Part shown: in pieces, positions 44,743 through 57,534 of the stretch
Layout: each line of letters begins with the position of its first letter
Numbering within the stretch: position 1 is the stretch's first letter
Assembly: GCA_025677825.1 (NCBI GenBank)
Contig: JAIXMO010000054.1
Span: forward strand, 119,687 to 183,686
DNA: 64,000 nt
Direction: 5' to 3'
Origin: Helicostylum pulchrum
Lineage: Eukaryota; Mucoromycota; Mucoromycetes; Mucorales; Mucoraceae
The notes under the pieces: generated by a model
Told to the model about the DNA's origin: nothing
The model's input: the letters and a program-made list of their open reading frames with translations, nothing else
Database searches by the model: none
Program-made: the position numbers and the translations under genes

Positions 44743-46605
44743 ATAGATTTTGCCTTTAAAAAAAACTGTACATCTCGCTATACTGTGTAATAAAAATTTA
44801 TCATATAATATTTCTTTCAGAAAAGTTATAGTGATATATTAGTCATCTTGCTGTGGTCTTATCGCTACAGATAAAAAAAAAAAAAAAAAGTCTCAATCTC
44901 AGAGTCACTTGCCCATATTTAAGGATGACACCATAATCGGACAGAGCATCAACTTTTTTTTTTTGTTTTGCATGATAAGTTTTAACTTTAAAATATGAAG
45001 TGAAATAGTTTTTTTTTTTGCAAGTCTAACGAAAAAAAGTAAAAATGTTCAGCTCACGAGATAAAAACCAGAGCAGCCACTATACATAGATTCCTTAGGA
45101 AAGAAAAAAATAGGCTACAAAAAGGTCAAATAACTACAGGCTTATGCACGATACAAATAAGAATAGATATCCTTCATTAGACGAATATGAAACAGCTTCT
45201 TTTTATACTAACGAATAGTGACTTTAATGAAACGCGTAACCGACAAATTTTCTAATTAATTTAAAAGCATTCCAAGTTGAAGAGATCACGTGTAAGAAAC
45301 GCGATGTCATGAGCCCCTCAAACTATCCTTACAGCAACTTTTTTTCGTGGCCCTCACGTGTTTAAAACAAGTTTTTCTTCAGTTTTATTTTGACAGCTCA
45401 TAATAATACTTTTAATGACTAATCCACCAATAAAACCCATGTCGCTGCAACTTTTCTCATCGGAGATAGTCCTATTAGGCTCATTACCAAGTAACCTACG
45501 TCAATTCCCGAGACTTTTTCGCTTAATGTTAAATATAGAGTGACGTAAAGATAAAGCATGAATTAGTGTCTTTCATGGTTATAACGTAGTAAGCTATAAG
45601 AAGAGCCTGACACGTTATCTATCGCACATATCTTTGAACAATACAGGATGAAATCAGATGTAAAAAAAAAGAGGGGGCGAAATAATGCTGTCAGAATATT
45701 CATATACTGCTAATCTCTGGTATGGCCATTCTTTTAGTTACGTCCTGGTGCCAGTAAGCTTAATTATCGGAACCCCTCTCCAGTTGGGGTATAAATAAAT
45801 AAATAGATCCCTAATTCTTACGATCATTCGTACGGAAAATGAATGATGCTTAGAAAAAAAAAAGGTGATTAGCCTTTTAGTGCTAGGTAATAAAATAATC
45901 GCTCCATTTTTTTTTTGTTTTGCTAATAGATAACCAAAAAAGATGAGGGATCTACTAACCCTGTATTTGTACCACGTATATCTATTGAGGACGGAACTGT
46001 ATCAAGTGATAATTTGGTCTAGTATAGAAAAGATAGGCTATTCATAAAAAAAAATGAGAGAGAGATACTCCTTTTTCAGAATAAGTTTTGGAACATTTTG
46101 TTATGCGATCTATTTTAAATAATCATTTTTATACAAGTACACGTCTTCAAACTGGTTGTCAAAACTTATTTCAAAAACAAATACGCTACGCATTTTTTGC
46201 CTGAAGGTGTACAGTATTTGTGCGTAAAAAATCAAAAAGATTTGTATCACTGTTCGATAGTTAGGACATTCTGGGAAACTTCCGCATCAAAATGAGTTAC
46301 AGGACCCAACTTCTATTACAGGTACCTTGGGAAAAAAAATAGTTGATAAAGGCTAATATAATTAGAGTCCTCGTAGGTTCTTTGCAGCTTATATTAACCG
46401 AGATAGATAATCGATGCCTTTTTTTTTCAAATAAACAAAAAGAAAAAACCTACTAAAAGATTGACACATACGCGTTTTGTGCCAAATAGAAAAAAGAACA
46501 ATGATAGAGTATACATTTTTATTATGCGGGATGTAAAAAAATAGATATGCTGTATGATCGTGAGAAAAATATTTAAGTTTCTTGTTATTCCGACGAACGA
46601 CGTAT
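44743..46605. other. Gene-poor intergenic region
   Basis: About 1.9 kb of A/T-rich sequence with frequent stops in all frames. Two CACGTG sites are found (45293-45298 as tCACGTG and 45356-45361). No gene, RNA gene, or copy of the two repeat families was recognised. Confidence 0.35.
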
Positions 46606-46917
46606 TTACAGTGGCGTGTAACTAGCGGATGACATTGAGTCCCATAACATTGAAGAATTGTTATCTTCTTCATAGGACCAAGCTGAGAACTCTTCATCAT
46701 CCACATACATTTCATCAAATGTGGGTATAGGGATAATTATATGAGGAGGCTTCGAATTACGCTTCAATGCCGCTGTAGGTCTTGTAGGAATTAATTTAAT
46801 GTGTGTCGCTCTTCCTGCTCCTTTTAAGTAATATTGTGGTTCATAAAGCATAATTGGCTCTGACGAAGGTTCTAAAGTAGAGCCAGAAAATCTTGGAAGA
46901 GCGAATGAGAGTACCAT
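46606..46917 (-). CDS. Hypothetical small protein (103 aa)
   Basis: A single exon starts at MVLSFALPRFSGSTLEPSSE and ends MLWDSMSSASYTPL. The middle has a basic/Pro part (RNSKPPHIIIPIPTFDEMYV) and an acidic part (DDEEFSAWSYEED). There is no TM or known domain. Its leader is a purine-rich (AGAGAG) stretch followed by a T tract, like other real genes in this window. Its function is unknown. Confidence 0.55.
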   Translation of the reverse strand: MVLSFALPRFSGSTLEPSSEPIMLYEPQYYLKGAGRATHIKLIPTRPTAALKRNSKPPHIIIPIPTFDEMYVDDEEFSAWSYEEDNNSSMLWDSMSSASYTPL

Positions 46918-47137
46918 TTTTATATACTACTAAAAAAGAAAAGAAAAGAACAGAGAGAGAAAGAGAGGGAAAAAAAGGGAGTTATTTATATCGAAAAAAA
47001 CTTTTTTTTTTTTTTTTTTTTTCTTTTTTCACCCTCCTGCATTAGGTAATACTTGGTACAATAAAACGAACCACTTTTTTTTTTGTATTAGGGTATTCAA
47101 ACAAATTAAGTAGTATTATTATTACAATTATTCTTAT

Positions 47138-48334
47138 TTACAAATCTCTAATATGCTCAACTTGAGAACAATCAATTATATGATCACCTCTATACTTTAT
47201 CATAAAACTACGGTCCAGTTGTTCAACAACTGTCTTATTGACAGGACAACCCTAATAAAAAAATATAAACTAGTTAGTTAGTACAAAAAGGGAGGAGGAC
47301 ATGAATTTCATATGTTCGGAAAAGGACGGGTATCCGAATTCATCCGATTTTTTTTTTTTTACCTTGCAGCTATTGGCACACTTATAATAAACACTCTTAC
47401 AACCTGTCTTCTTTTGCACTGTGTTACCATTATTTTTCCAAAAGTGGCCATCATCATATGGGAATTCTGTTGTTTCAACAATTTTTGTTATAGCCTGCAT
47501 TGACCTTCTTCTACGTGATGTCTTGATGACGGGTGGGATTATTTTACTATCTGGTGATAAACGAGTACTACTATTTTTGATAAGTCATGTGAGGTCATGT
47601 ATTTTTATATATGATCTTATTTACCTTTGTGAATATAAATACTGGCTTGTCGCAGAAGGCGCTGATGAAGCCATAGCAATCTTTTGTTGAGTTTGTTGCT
47701 GATTAGTAGAATGAATTGATAATTTATTAATGGATAACAATGCAGTCGAAACGGAAGAATTACGGCGAGGTAAAGTAGTAGCAATTGGCCTTGGGATCGA
47801 ATAAGGAGCGATTCTTCGGTGAATCGAATCAACCGCACCTATTGTATTCACTGTACTACCATTACTACTTGTACTACTGCAAGAAGACCGCCTACGTCGT
47901 TCAACAAGTTCTGGTTCCTTTTGATATAATAGGCTTTTCCGATTGGTTGTTTCTTCTTGTTCTTGTTGATATTTTTGTTGGTTTTGAAAGTAGAGATCAA
48001 GCTCTTTTGCTTTCAATTTAGCTTCTTCTGTTCTACGTTTATCTTCTTCTACTTTACTTGTGAGGATGAGTTTCAATAACTCTGGGTTTGCATGATATTT
48101 AGAAACAACTGATTGCAAATCACTATCGCAGCTTTCTTGATGTGACTGTCGTGAACTGTTGTTATTATTGGGATACAACATAAAAGGTGATGGTGATCTG
48201 ACAGGTGATTTACCCGCCAATCGAGATGTAGGAGGTGAAGAAGAGTACTTCAACAAACCCGCTTCGTCTGAAGGGCAAACGTTTAAATAACTATTGCTGT
48301 AAGATTTCGGTGATGTGATTGTTTTAATATTCAT
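47138..48334 (-). CDS. WRKY/GCM1-superfamily zinc-finger transcription factor candidate
   Basis: Three exons start at ATG 48334-48332 (MNIKTITSPKSYSNSYLNV). The first, 237 codons, is Ser-rich with a Glu/Lys coiled-coil stretch (VEEDKRRTEEAKLKAKELDL) and RRRR patches that could be nuclear signals. Exons 2 and 3 form a compact domain: EFPYDDGHFWKNNGNTVQKK, TGCKSVYYKCANSCKGCPVN, KTVVEQLDRSFMIKYRGDHI, IDC. This follows the WRKY layout: DG...W+..G, YYKC...CPV, ..V......I.Y.G.H... with zinc ligands C...C...H...C/H. The canonical WRKYGQK is WKNNGNT here, so DNA specificity may differ. WRKY-type domains have been reported in a few early-diverging fungi. FLYWCH is the main alternative. Confidence 0.65.
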
Positions 48335-50025
48335 AAAATTTATAATAAGTTGTGTTTTGTAATCATAAAGAAGAAGAAGGAAGAGAGAGAGGGAGAGAGA
48401 AAAAAAAAGATTATAAACAATTAAAAAAAAAAGGCTCTGCGGAAGTCTAAATCTGGGAGAATGTCAAACATTTCCCAGGGCTTAAAACAACTGGACAAGT
48501 AAACATTTTATAGAAGCGGGAAACTGTACCCAACATTTTCATTGTATTTACCGCTCAAAGAAAAATATTAAGAAAAAAAGGCACCTATGGTAACTCTATT
48601 CAACATTACTATTGTAATCATTCCAAGTTATACTAGTTTTTAAAATGTGGGGAAAAAAAAAGAGATTTTTTATTCGCAGTTCTATTTGTACGGACATTTA
48701 ACCTAATTGTTACCAATATACTCAAATACCCCACAAAAAAACCCACTTGTATTTATAAACTAATGTTAAAAAGGTATATGTATAAGGACAGAAAATTATA
48801 CACATATAAAATTCTCCGCTTTCTACAACTTTTAAGTAAATTTGTTTAATTGATATACATCAAATGTATTACGGAGTTTTCTTTCTTACTCTCATAGTAC
48901 CTATCACAAAAAAAAATGTATATCTATCTAGCTCGATATATAACTGTTGTACTAAATACACATCTACCGTTCCCGATTTTATGCGTTGGGTGCAGGGTTA
49001 TTCCGGGCGGGGAATTTCTCTTAATTCGAGCAACCTTACAAAATCAGGTTACACTCCCCTAGATCCACATGAAAAATTGGTTCCAACATAAACCCAAGTT
49101 TTTTATTGGGTACCGTAACTACTCAGTAAGTGCGCATGCGTGTGTATGTATAAAATTCATATGACAGGAAAAAAAAACGTGGTAGATAATGATTGAATTA
49201 TTTAATGTTTGATGTTAGATATGGACATACATTCAAGCTTACGAAGAATCAATCGGGATATTTTTCAGCAAGTTTTTATTAGCCGTGAAAGTTTCCTTAA
49301 GTTTGTATACTTTAGTCATAAACTTTATTTATTTAAAAGGCAGAAATTTTTTTTTTTTTCAGTAACAGTTTTTTTTTTTGAATACACACCCAAGCGAGAA
49401 TCTCCCAGAAGAAGAAAAAAGCGGGGCTGGGATATTTCAGGATGAGAAAAGTGGCAATGTTGGTTGGTTAATTCTGTTTTATCTCTTTATCTAATAAAAG
49501 ACAGTATCAGCATTAAATAGTCAAACGATTGTTAACAGAAGTTAATTTGGTAACGACTTAGCGATAACCATGACGGAAAGTTATTGTTTAGCATTACGAG
49601 TAAAGAGGGGAGGACGAGATCCTGTTCTTCTCGGGCAAAAAAAAATATTTTTTAAAAATCAAGATCCCTGTGTTGAGGCAAGAGGAATTTGTACAACTAA
49701 CAGCTAAGTAATAATTGACGTTAGAAATCTCATATTGCGCGGTACTATCATCATTCTTACCGTAATAACCCATGCCTTAAGACGGCGGTTATTATTTTTC
49801 TTCTATATGGCCTAGGGTTTGTTACTCGCTTAAAAGCCAACAATCTAATCTCGCATAAAGGACAGAAGGATGATGTTTTAAACTCATCGATTAAAAAAAC
49901 CTAGAAACAGTTTTTTTTGAGCGATTTAATGAGCCCTTTATTTCTAGTAGGGTCCTGGAATCTAACATTAGTAGCCGACCAGTTACCCAAAAAAAAGAAC
50001 AGATTCAGAACCAAAAAAACTTATT
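48335..50025. other. Gene-poor intergenic region
   Basis: About 1.7 kb. The leader of the WRKY-like gene (GAAGAAGAAGG..GAGAG) is at the left edge. ORFs at 48864-49091 and 49209-49445 are short with atypical composition and no domain. I see no repeat copy and no RNA gene. Confidence 0.35.
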
Positions 50026-51161
50026 TCAAAGTTTTTTGAACAAATTGAGACCATTCTGATCGTAATACAGCTTTGAAGAAAACTCCTTCGCTCCTATTTC
50101 AAGTATTTGGGTCTTTTCAGAATCGGTGAAACGTTTCGAAATGTATGCTTGTTTCATCATCATCAACTCCAAATTAACACTGAAGAGATCGTTACTAGTA
50201 GGTTTCCCTGATGCAGTTTCCGGCTGAGGGAAATATCCTCTTATTCTTACAACAAATACATTTTCAAAGTGTATATTGGGGTCATTTTTGATATGGAAGT
50301 CGAAGCATTTATTTGGATAATACGTTTGTTTTTGTTTTGGGTCCCATTCCCACCGTATGGATATAGTACCCTTCCAACTAAAGCTCTGACTTTGAGATAT
50401 TTTCTATATTCTTTCAAAGTAACAGATGAAGAATTCGCCTTTGATAACTTATCTTCTGAAGATTGAACTGAGGGAGGCTTGGTCTTTTTTCTCAGAATTT
50501 AAGCTTTTCTCTATCCATCTTTCTGATATACTCGCTTAATTCAAATTTACGGCCTTCATTTAATTCTGCAACAAATACATGTTTTAAGAATGCAAATGTG
50601 TGCGTGACTAAGGTGTTGGTCTTATCGACCAGTCGGTGCAAATCAGATGTATGGGTGGGTTTCCATACAGCTGCTACGGTTGTTTTAGCTGTAAGTACAC
50701 GTTTAATAGTGGTTTCCGCAGCGGCTGTGGGAGGAGCGGAAGGGCTTGGACTTGAAGAGGCAGACAGGAAGAAGTCAAGGTCGTACTCATCTGCTTTTCG
50801 TCTTTTTGTTTGCGATGCTATATTTAGTGTGTTTTCTCTGCCTAATGGTTTTTTTTATGTGTTAAATTTTAAAATTCTATTATAATAAATGATATAACAC
50901 GCTATATATTCACACCTTTTGATTATTATTTTAAAGTCAGTTCTGCTGGCTTTATTTTGACAAGTACAGATAAATCAAATAATAGAATCCCTCGCTTGAC
51001 TTTTAATATATTTAGCAAATATATCAATAAAACATACTTTTTCTTTTTCTGGTACCAACGACCCTTCTTGGCTGGAAGTCGTCATCCGAACCTTCTTCAT
51101 AAGTGATATCCATGTCTTCCGCAGACTCACGCATCTTACCTGTGTTTATTGTATGTGCCAT
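50026..51161 (-). CDS. Uncharacterised gene with unresolved or broken structure
   Basis: No single frame covers it, but a chain of minus-strand segments looks coding. ATG 51161-51159 starts MAHTINTGKMRESAEDMDIT and leads to a basic RKRK. A GTATGT...TTAG intron joins it in phase to SRENTLNIASQTKRRKADEY and then to VDKTNTLVTHTFAFLKHVFV. A short 41-base GTATAT...TGAG gap leads to KKTKPPSVQSSEDKLSK. A frame change near 50430 then leads to FSWKGTISIRWEWDPKQKQT and on to LFKKL and TGA 50026-50028. Basic patches suggest a nuclear protein. The HTFAFLKHVF block resembles the N-terminal part of ORFs that I associate with Mucoralean transposons (from memory, weak). It may be a decayed copy. Confidence 0.4.
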
Positions 51162-51529
51162 GTTAAATATACGTTACACAGGTCCAGTGTGCACTACACA
51201 AATTCAGAATATATTTTATCTTTTTTCTTATCTTTCCTCTTCATTTAAAATGGTTATAAAGCTACCAGAAAGAAAAAAAGATATTCTATAAAGTAATTTG
51301 TTATCGGTAAAGCGCGAAAGGAATCTTTATGTATAAAAGACAAAGAATAAATGCAGGAGATTGTCTGTAGAGAGGTGATGTTTATTAAAGACGAAAAAGA
51401 AGGACAGAAAGTTGTCGAACAATTTTTTTTTTATCTCATCCTGAGTCGAAAAATGAGTTTTTTTTTTCCCACAAATAGCCAGGTATATATTTTACTCTAA
51501 GATGAAAGAATGTATTCATTACCAAAAAT

Positions 51530-51760
51530 ATATATATATCGTTTACTAGAATGGACAGCTTGGATAATTACGCCTTGATAAGTTTTATTTATAATTGAAA
51601 TAATGTTAAAAGAAACACTCATAAATATATGCTTTTAGTTTAGACATCGTCCATAAATTACTATACAAGGTAAGTAATCTAACATTTTATCAATATGCTT
51701 TATTCTTGTTCCTATTGCCAATTATTTCTTTCTTTATCATAGTGTATATCCCAAAGTACT
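51530..51760 (+). repeat. Dispersed repeat family 1, copy C (direct, partial)
   Basis: This aligns with copy B (15378-15645) and inverted copy A (7890-8140), with lower identity. Shared blocks include ACTCATAAATATATGCTTTTAG, GTTTAGACAT, AGGTAAGTAATCTAACATTTTATCA and TTTATCATAGTGTAT. The right half of the A/B unit is missing. The bases from 51761 to 52096 show no gene. Confidence 0.55.
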
Positions 51761-52096
51761 CTAACAGCCAAGAATGTGCCAAGCGTTTCTTACATGGTAA
51801 TGTATACAATTCTAGCTACGATACTACGCCGTATAACTAATTATTTCTCACTAATAGACATACTTTTGATGTCCACTATGAAGTGACGCGTTTCACTGAT
51901 AATTTCAGTAATTAATCGCTAAAGAACCATCAATGAAAGTACCTGGATTTTTTATTTCTTTGTTTTTTTATTTTACTTTTGTCAATTTGCTTTTATTCCT
52001 GGTCCCAGTCCCCGCGATATTATTTAAGCATTTTGTGCTCAGGTGTGTATATATTTACAATTTTTTTTTAGAAATAACCAACTCGAAAAAAAAAAA

Positions 52097-54121
52097 TTAA
52101 TTTCGAAGCAACCTTCTTTTAACGAAACCTTTAACATTATCATGACCACTAGAGAAAGGGTTAGTATAAGTTTAAAATAGCTAACTAGAATGACTTACGC
52201 TTCAGAGATAACCATGGTACGCTTAGTTGAACTAGACCATAACATTACACCAAGATCTTTTGCGTACTTTTCAGCAGCATCAAAGTCTGCCTGTACATTG
52301 AACTCGTGGTAAAGATAAGCTGTATACAAAAGACAAAGAAGTAAGTAAATATAATAACTTGTAACTTGGTATATCTTTTACATGGTGTAGGCTTTAAACG
52401 GTTTCTTTCCATTTCCCATAATCTAATTTGATCCACTACTGTCAATGGTAAAACTGGTATCTATTATTATGCATATTATCTTTTAGTTTCCCGCTTTTTT
52501 TCTTCTTCTGCAAAATGTAAACATTTTACCTTTTTTCGCATTTGTGAATGCGCATGTGATTGCATATAATAAATGATTTGTTCTGCAGTAATACCCTTTA
52601 TTAAAGCGTTTCGAATACTGTCTCTTGTAATGACACCTGTTACCATGTTTCTAAATCGAGATTGAAGTTGTACAAATAAATTTAATACTGCAATTTGAAG
52701 TGGTGAATCTAAAATAAAAAAGTGTTACAACCCCAAAATTACAAATATATACACACACACATAAATATATTTACCAGTGTACGCATAAAGTTTATAATTC
52801 GTTTCTAAAATAACAAATCCTTGATCTACTTGTCCTGCATCGATAGTAACTTCTGTATGAGTAGGTTCAGTTTCATTATTATGTTTAAGTGTAACTCCTG
52901 CAAGTGCCGCATTTCCTGATGTTAAGGTAGTGGCTAATCGAGTTGGATAATATCGCTTGGATACTTTCTATATACCATTCAATAACGTTTCTTTCTCTTT
53001 CTCTCCTTTTCTCTCTTACCTTTCTCTGGTATACAATGCCGTAATCTCTTAAATCCTCCAACATTTGAAGCTGAGTTTGTGTTAATGTCTCGACAGAATA
53101 ATTCTATATACAATGTATTAGACACTACTCTAAAACTAGTCGTTATCCTTTATTTTACCTCTCCCAATTCTAAAGATCCAAGTTGAAAAAGAAAATTCAA
53201 CACTTCGACAAGATCCATTTGTAAAACTTCGGCCATATCTAGATATTGTAATAAAAACGCCCAAACTTGAGTATTGACATCTTGTAAAAGAAACTGAAAG
53301 CCTTTGTTTGTGATTTGCAATTGTCCTGTCTCACCACTACAATATAACATAAGTGCCTTATAACTTTCAAGAAGAAAAAAAAAGTTTACCTGCTCTGCAT
53401 AAGTTTACTTCTCTCTAATAAATTCAATACACCTCGACTAGGTTTTTTGGTAAGTGAAGTACCAACCATATAATGAAGAATGGCTTCCCATTGCGTAGTT
53501 GCATAATGATCTAAAAATCCAATATCTACCGCATGCTTATCTGGTGTCGGACAAGGTAATCCAAAAGATTGTTGCATACCACTATATACATATTATTAAG
53601 TCTTAACTTATTTATCTTTTATATATCTATTTATCTTCTTTACCCTCCCGTAAGTGCATTTTTAAACTCGTTTCTAAATGTTTCATTCATAACCAGAACT
53701 TGTTCTTTTTGTTCCAAAATACGAAGCCTGGATAACTTTTGTAAAGACTCTTGTAACTTTCTATACATGAAACGTATATTAGATGCCTTTTTTTTTTTCA
53801 TCAAAAATGTTTTTTTTTTTTTTTTTTTTTTACTTTTGCGCATCTTTATTAAACCAAGTTTGTAGATCATTGATTGGCATAGGCATCTCGACGTACAACA
53901 AGGACATAACAATTTGTCTACCCAAACTTGGTAACAATCTATCGCGTATTTATAAAAACTTAATAACCAAAAAAAAAAAAAAACTTTTAATAAGAAAAAA
54001 AGGGGTTGTACCTAAAGATGGCTAAACATGTTGCAGGCTTTTCAAAAAGACGCATAAACGTAAATGTAGGTAACGTTTCCAGGTACTCATAGATATTCGT
54101 CTTAAAGTTATCTACAGACAT
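52097..54121 (-). CDS. TFB2: TFIIH core subunit Tfb2 (p52)
   Basis: About eleven exons start at ATG 54121-54119 ([20 protein letters not shown]). The conserved start [20 protein letters not shown] is typical of Tfb2. It continues with [60 protein letters not shown] and [15 protein letters not shown]. The C-terminal domain [39 protein letters not shown] matches the Tfb5-binding part. A last GTAAGT...TACTAAC...CTAG intron adds [16 protein letters not shown], so the stop is at 52097-52099 and not at 52195. Tfb2 regulates the XPB/Ssl2 helicase in transcription and repair. Length (about 460 residues) fits. Confidence 0.93.
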
Positions 54122-54640
54122 GGTGCGATATCAAAAATGATGTCTAAAACCAAAAAGAAAAAAGAAGCAGAAGAAAAAAAAAAGTGCTGTAAAAAAGCAG
54201 TCACTGTTTTAAAATGGGTTTTTTGAATGGGAATTATGTATCAAAACACCATTTTAAGTCATAAGCTAACTCTTACATATAATAGCCAGGTGCTTAGAAG
54301 TAAATAGCCGTATAGATTGTTCAGGCTCTAACTACAATGAACAGTTACTAAATAAATAAATAAATGGCTGCCTTATGTACCGAACTAGTTGTCAGAGTAG
54401 TATTTTTTTTTTCTGCATCAAAATTACACAAAAAATATAAAGAGAGCGGATCTACTGATAGACGTGTAACCCCATCAGGAGCAAAAAACAGACATTTTTT
54501 CCCCCTAACAAATGACAAGTAAAGGTAAAATACATGCGTTTTATAAATGTGTATAATAGTTTATTATGAAGAGTGTGGAGTTTATTATTAAGTAATATTA
54601 GTTATATTGCAATCTATTTGTTCATTATGCTTTTTTTTTG
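54122..54640. other. Intergenic region between TFB2 and ERG25
   Basis: About 520 bases hold the TFB2 promoter on the left and the ERG25 3' end on the right. There are A/T tracts, an AAATAAATAAATAAATGG stretch at 54349-54366 and no gene. Confidence 0.4.
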
Positions 54641-55668
54641 TTAATTAGTTTTTAATTTACGCTTCTCTTCAGCTTGACGTTTACGATACTCGCGATACTT
54701 CTTATCGGTACCAAATACATAATCCCAAATTCTAAAGCTTGAGGCGTAATTACCACGGAACGCTTGATGATGATAATCATGATGATCAGCCCCAGCCCAA
54801 AATGGCACCCAGTTACAAAGGGACCAAGGGAAATCGTAACCTGAATGAGCATCAATTGCTTGAAATAAACGTAATACGATCCAGGTAAGCATAGTAACCA
54901 AATGAAGATCCCAAACGGGGTCTAAATCAAACAAAAGAGAAGAACAAGCGTGATAGATCAATGGACCACCGACAGTACCGAAACCTAAAATCATGGTCTC
55001 GACTGGATGGGCGTATTCAGCAGCGATACCGAATGGAGCAGCATATTCGTGATGTACTTTATGGATCTTTTTATAGAATGGTGGCCAGTGCATAAATCTG
55101 TGTAAGTGGTAGTGGAAAAAGTCTTCAAATAAAAAGAAGATTGCAATTTCTGGAATCATTTGTTGCCTACAAAAAGAAATTATTAATATAAAAAAAAAAA
55201 AAAAAAAAAAAAAAAGAAATAAAAATTTTACCAAGCGGGGAAGGGGGCAGAAACCTTCATACCTAAAAAGGTTGCCATAGGATGAAATAAAAAGATCAAG
55301 GGACCTTCATATACAAAGTGAGAATAAAGAACTTTCTTGGTACAGTTCCAATAGTCTTCGTTAGAGTTTTCTTTATTCTACTCGCAAACGAAAAAAAAAA
55401 AAAAAAAAAAAAGGTTTGAATTAGGTTCATCATCTTGTTTTATTTTTTTATTTATTATTACCTGCTGTAACTTATACTTTTGAAAGTATGGAATAAGGTC
55501 GCAAATCAAAAAAGGAATGAAACGACCAAAATAAACGATTTCGTGCATCAAGAATGCAAAGATACCAGTAACGATTAAAGGGTTACGACCTTCGTACATT
55601 TCTTCCCATTTAGTTTCTACCCAGTTAAGTTCTACCGGTGAGGTAGAATTTAGGAAAAGTGCTTCCAT
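54641..55668 (-). CDS. ERG25: C-4 methylsterol monooxygenase (ERG25/SMO)
   Basis: Three exons start at ATG 55668-55666 ([20 protein letters not shown]) and stop at 54641-54643. The fatty-acid-hydroxylase His boxes that bind the di-iron centre are all present: [40 protein letters not shown] and [22 protein letters not shown] helices include [20 protein letters not shown] and [17 protein letters not shown]. The enzyme removes C-4 methyl groups from sterol precursors in the ER in ergosterol synthesis. The Lys-rich tail ([10 protein letters not shown]) could be a dilysine-like ER signal. A long T/A tract lies in both introns. Confidence 0.95.
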
Positions 55669-55844
55669 AATTTAATAATTTAATAAAAAAAGAAAAAGAA
55701 AGAAAAAGATATATAAAAGAGGGAGATCTAAATATATATAAAGCTGCTTCTTTGTACACCAAAAAAAAAAAAAAAAAAAAAAAAAAACGTGAAAAAAAAG
55801 AGAGAGCTGACATTACAAATAGAGTTAAAACGGAACTTATAAAG

Positions 55845-57534
55845 TTAATAGGTTTGTCTTTGCCTTAGTTTATTGTTAATCTTTTCAAGCTGTTCTTCTA
55901 ATTGAGAATTCTCAATAGGAGGTGATAGCAATGGGGTTAAAATAGACCCATATCTTTTTCTAGTATAAGGAGAGACACTTGTACTACTTCTAGATTCTTT
56001 ATCAGCAAAAGATTTTCTTCGAACACCTGTCAACATGCCTGGTACCTCTTCTTCATCTTCATCTATCTCCTGTTTAATAATCTCATCCAATCTAATTTGT
56101 TCCTGCTGTTCCATACCAGATATAAACGGATGATCTAGGGCTTCTTGCGGTGTCATTCTCTTTTGTGGATCAATAGTTAACACCTTTTTTAAAAAATCCA
56201 ATAGATGATACCTAGTCTTCATTTCCTTTTCTTCTTCTGGCCCTGTCAAATTTCTGTTACGAGGCATAGGGTACTTTAGTATCAATTCGTCTAGGTTAAA
56301 TGTTGAAAAGTATCTTTTACTTGGCTTTTCAGATTTCTTTCGTTCTTGTGAGTATTGTTTAATGTCTTTTAAAGTGTAATGGAATTCGCTAGCGAGATCT
56401 GAACGAGATCGATTAAAGTATCGATGGCCATGTTTACCACTTACAATCATATAATCTGGTATATTGCCAACTGCTTCTATTATTCGTGTCAGTTGATTGT
56501 ATTCGGAACTACCTGGGAAAATTGGTAAACCTAAATAGAGTTCGGCTACGATACAACCAAATGACCACATATCGATGGCCGTAGTATACCTTAAACCTAA
56601 TAATACTTCAGGCGATCGATAAAATCTACTTTGAATGTATGTATATGTTTGTTGTGATTCATGACAGGCAGATCCAAAATCGATTACTTTTATAGTAGGT
56701 GAATCTAGGCTTTTTAGCAAAATGTTCTCTGGTTTTAAATCACAGTGGATGATCTGACTTGCTTTGGTAACGATAAGCGTATCTAGAATTTGAGTTGAAA
56801 AGATACGAACCAAGTTGGTTGATAAACCTTTAAAGTGATTTTGTTTGATGAGTTCGTAGAGGTTAACAGAGAGTAGTTCGAATACGAGACATAAATGGCT
56901 TTTGTGAAAAAAAGATTCTTTTAGTCTTAGAATATGATGTTTATCATCTGGATCACTAACAGTATTTAACTAGGTGTTTTGCTTAATAAAAATGTTTTAC
57001 ATATATATTTTAAAAAAAATTAGCTTACGTGTGTTAATATATCTACTTCAATTAAGCTTTGCTTTGTATAAGCAGGTTTATTTTTTATGACTTTCACACC
57101 AACCAATTCGTCGGTAAGCAAGTTTTTACATTTTGCCACTTGACCAAACGTACCAGAACCTAATATATCTATAATTTGATACCTTAAAAAAATATTTTTT
57201 GTAAGTCTAAAAGGTATGTTGTTGTTGTTGCTGTTGTTGTTGCTGTTGTTTATTACCTTTCACCTAATATACCATGAACATACAATATATAATCATAGCT
57301 CTCATTATCATAGTCATCATTTTTACACGGTTCAGATGGCTTTGTTAAAACTCTCTTTGGGTTATTGATAGCATCATACTTGAAGAAAGGATTTCGTTTA
57401 CGAAAGGTATCACAAATATCAACAGTTACACATTTCAGTAACTTTTCTGGTTTTGATTGTAATGGAAACCAGTCCTGATAACTAGGTAACGAACTAGTAG
57501 AGTTCATAAATTGGTTTTTTTGAAGTAATGACAT
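55845..57534 (-). CDS. YAK1: Yak1-like DYRK protein kinase
   Basis: Four exons start at ATG 57534-57532 (MSLLQKNQFMNSTSSLPSYQ). The pre-kinase box SYDYILYVHGILGERYQIID matches Yak1-class DYRKs. Kinase motifs are GSGTFGQVAKC (P-loop), VGVKVIKN (catalytic Lys), IIHCDLKPENILL (HxD loop with the DYRK-type Cys), VIDFGSACHE (DFG) and the activation loop YTYIQSRFYRSPEV, with the auto-phosphorylated Tyr-x-Tyr. The insert before the last helices and the Ser/Thr-rich tail are normal. Yak1 acts with PKA and TOR signals to restrain growth in starvation. Its N-terminal extension is short compared with yeast (no polyGln). Confidence 0.93.

Noticed and set aside
48864..49445. Two plus-strand ORFs as genes
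   Set aside because: Short, no domain, no splice or promoter context, and composition unlike neighbouring genes.
52195..52445. TFB2 stop at 52195
   Set aside because: GTAAGT at the same place plus a TACTAAC branch point and CTAG acceptor adds the conserved C-terminal [12 protein letters not shown] segment.
54641..54855. Alternate minus-strand [14 protein letters not shown] over ERG25
   Set aside because: A frame shadow of the ERG25 last exon, whose His boxes fix the true frame.
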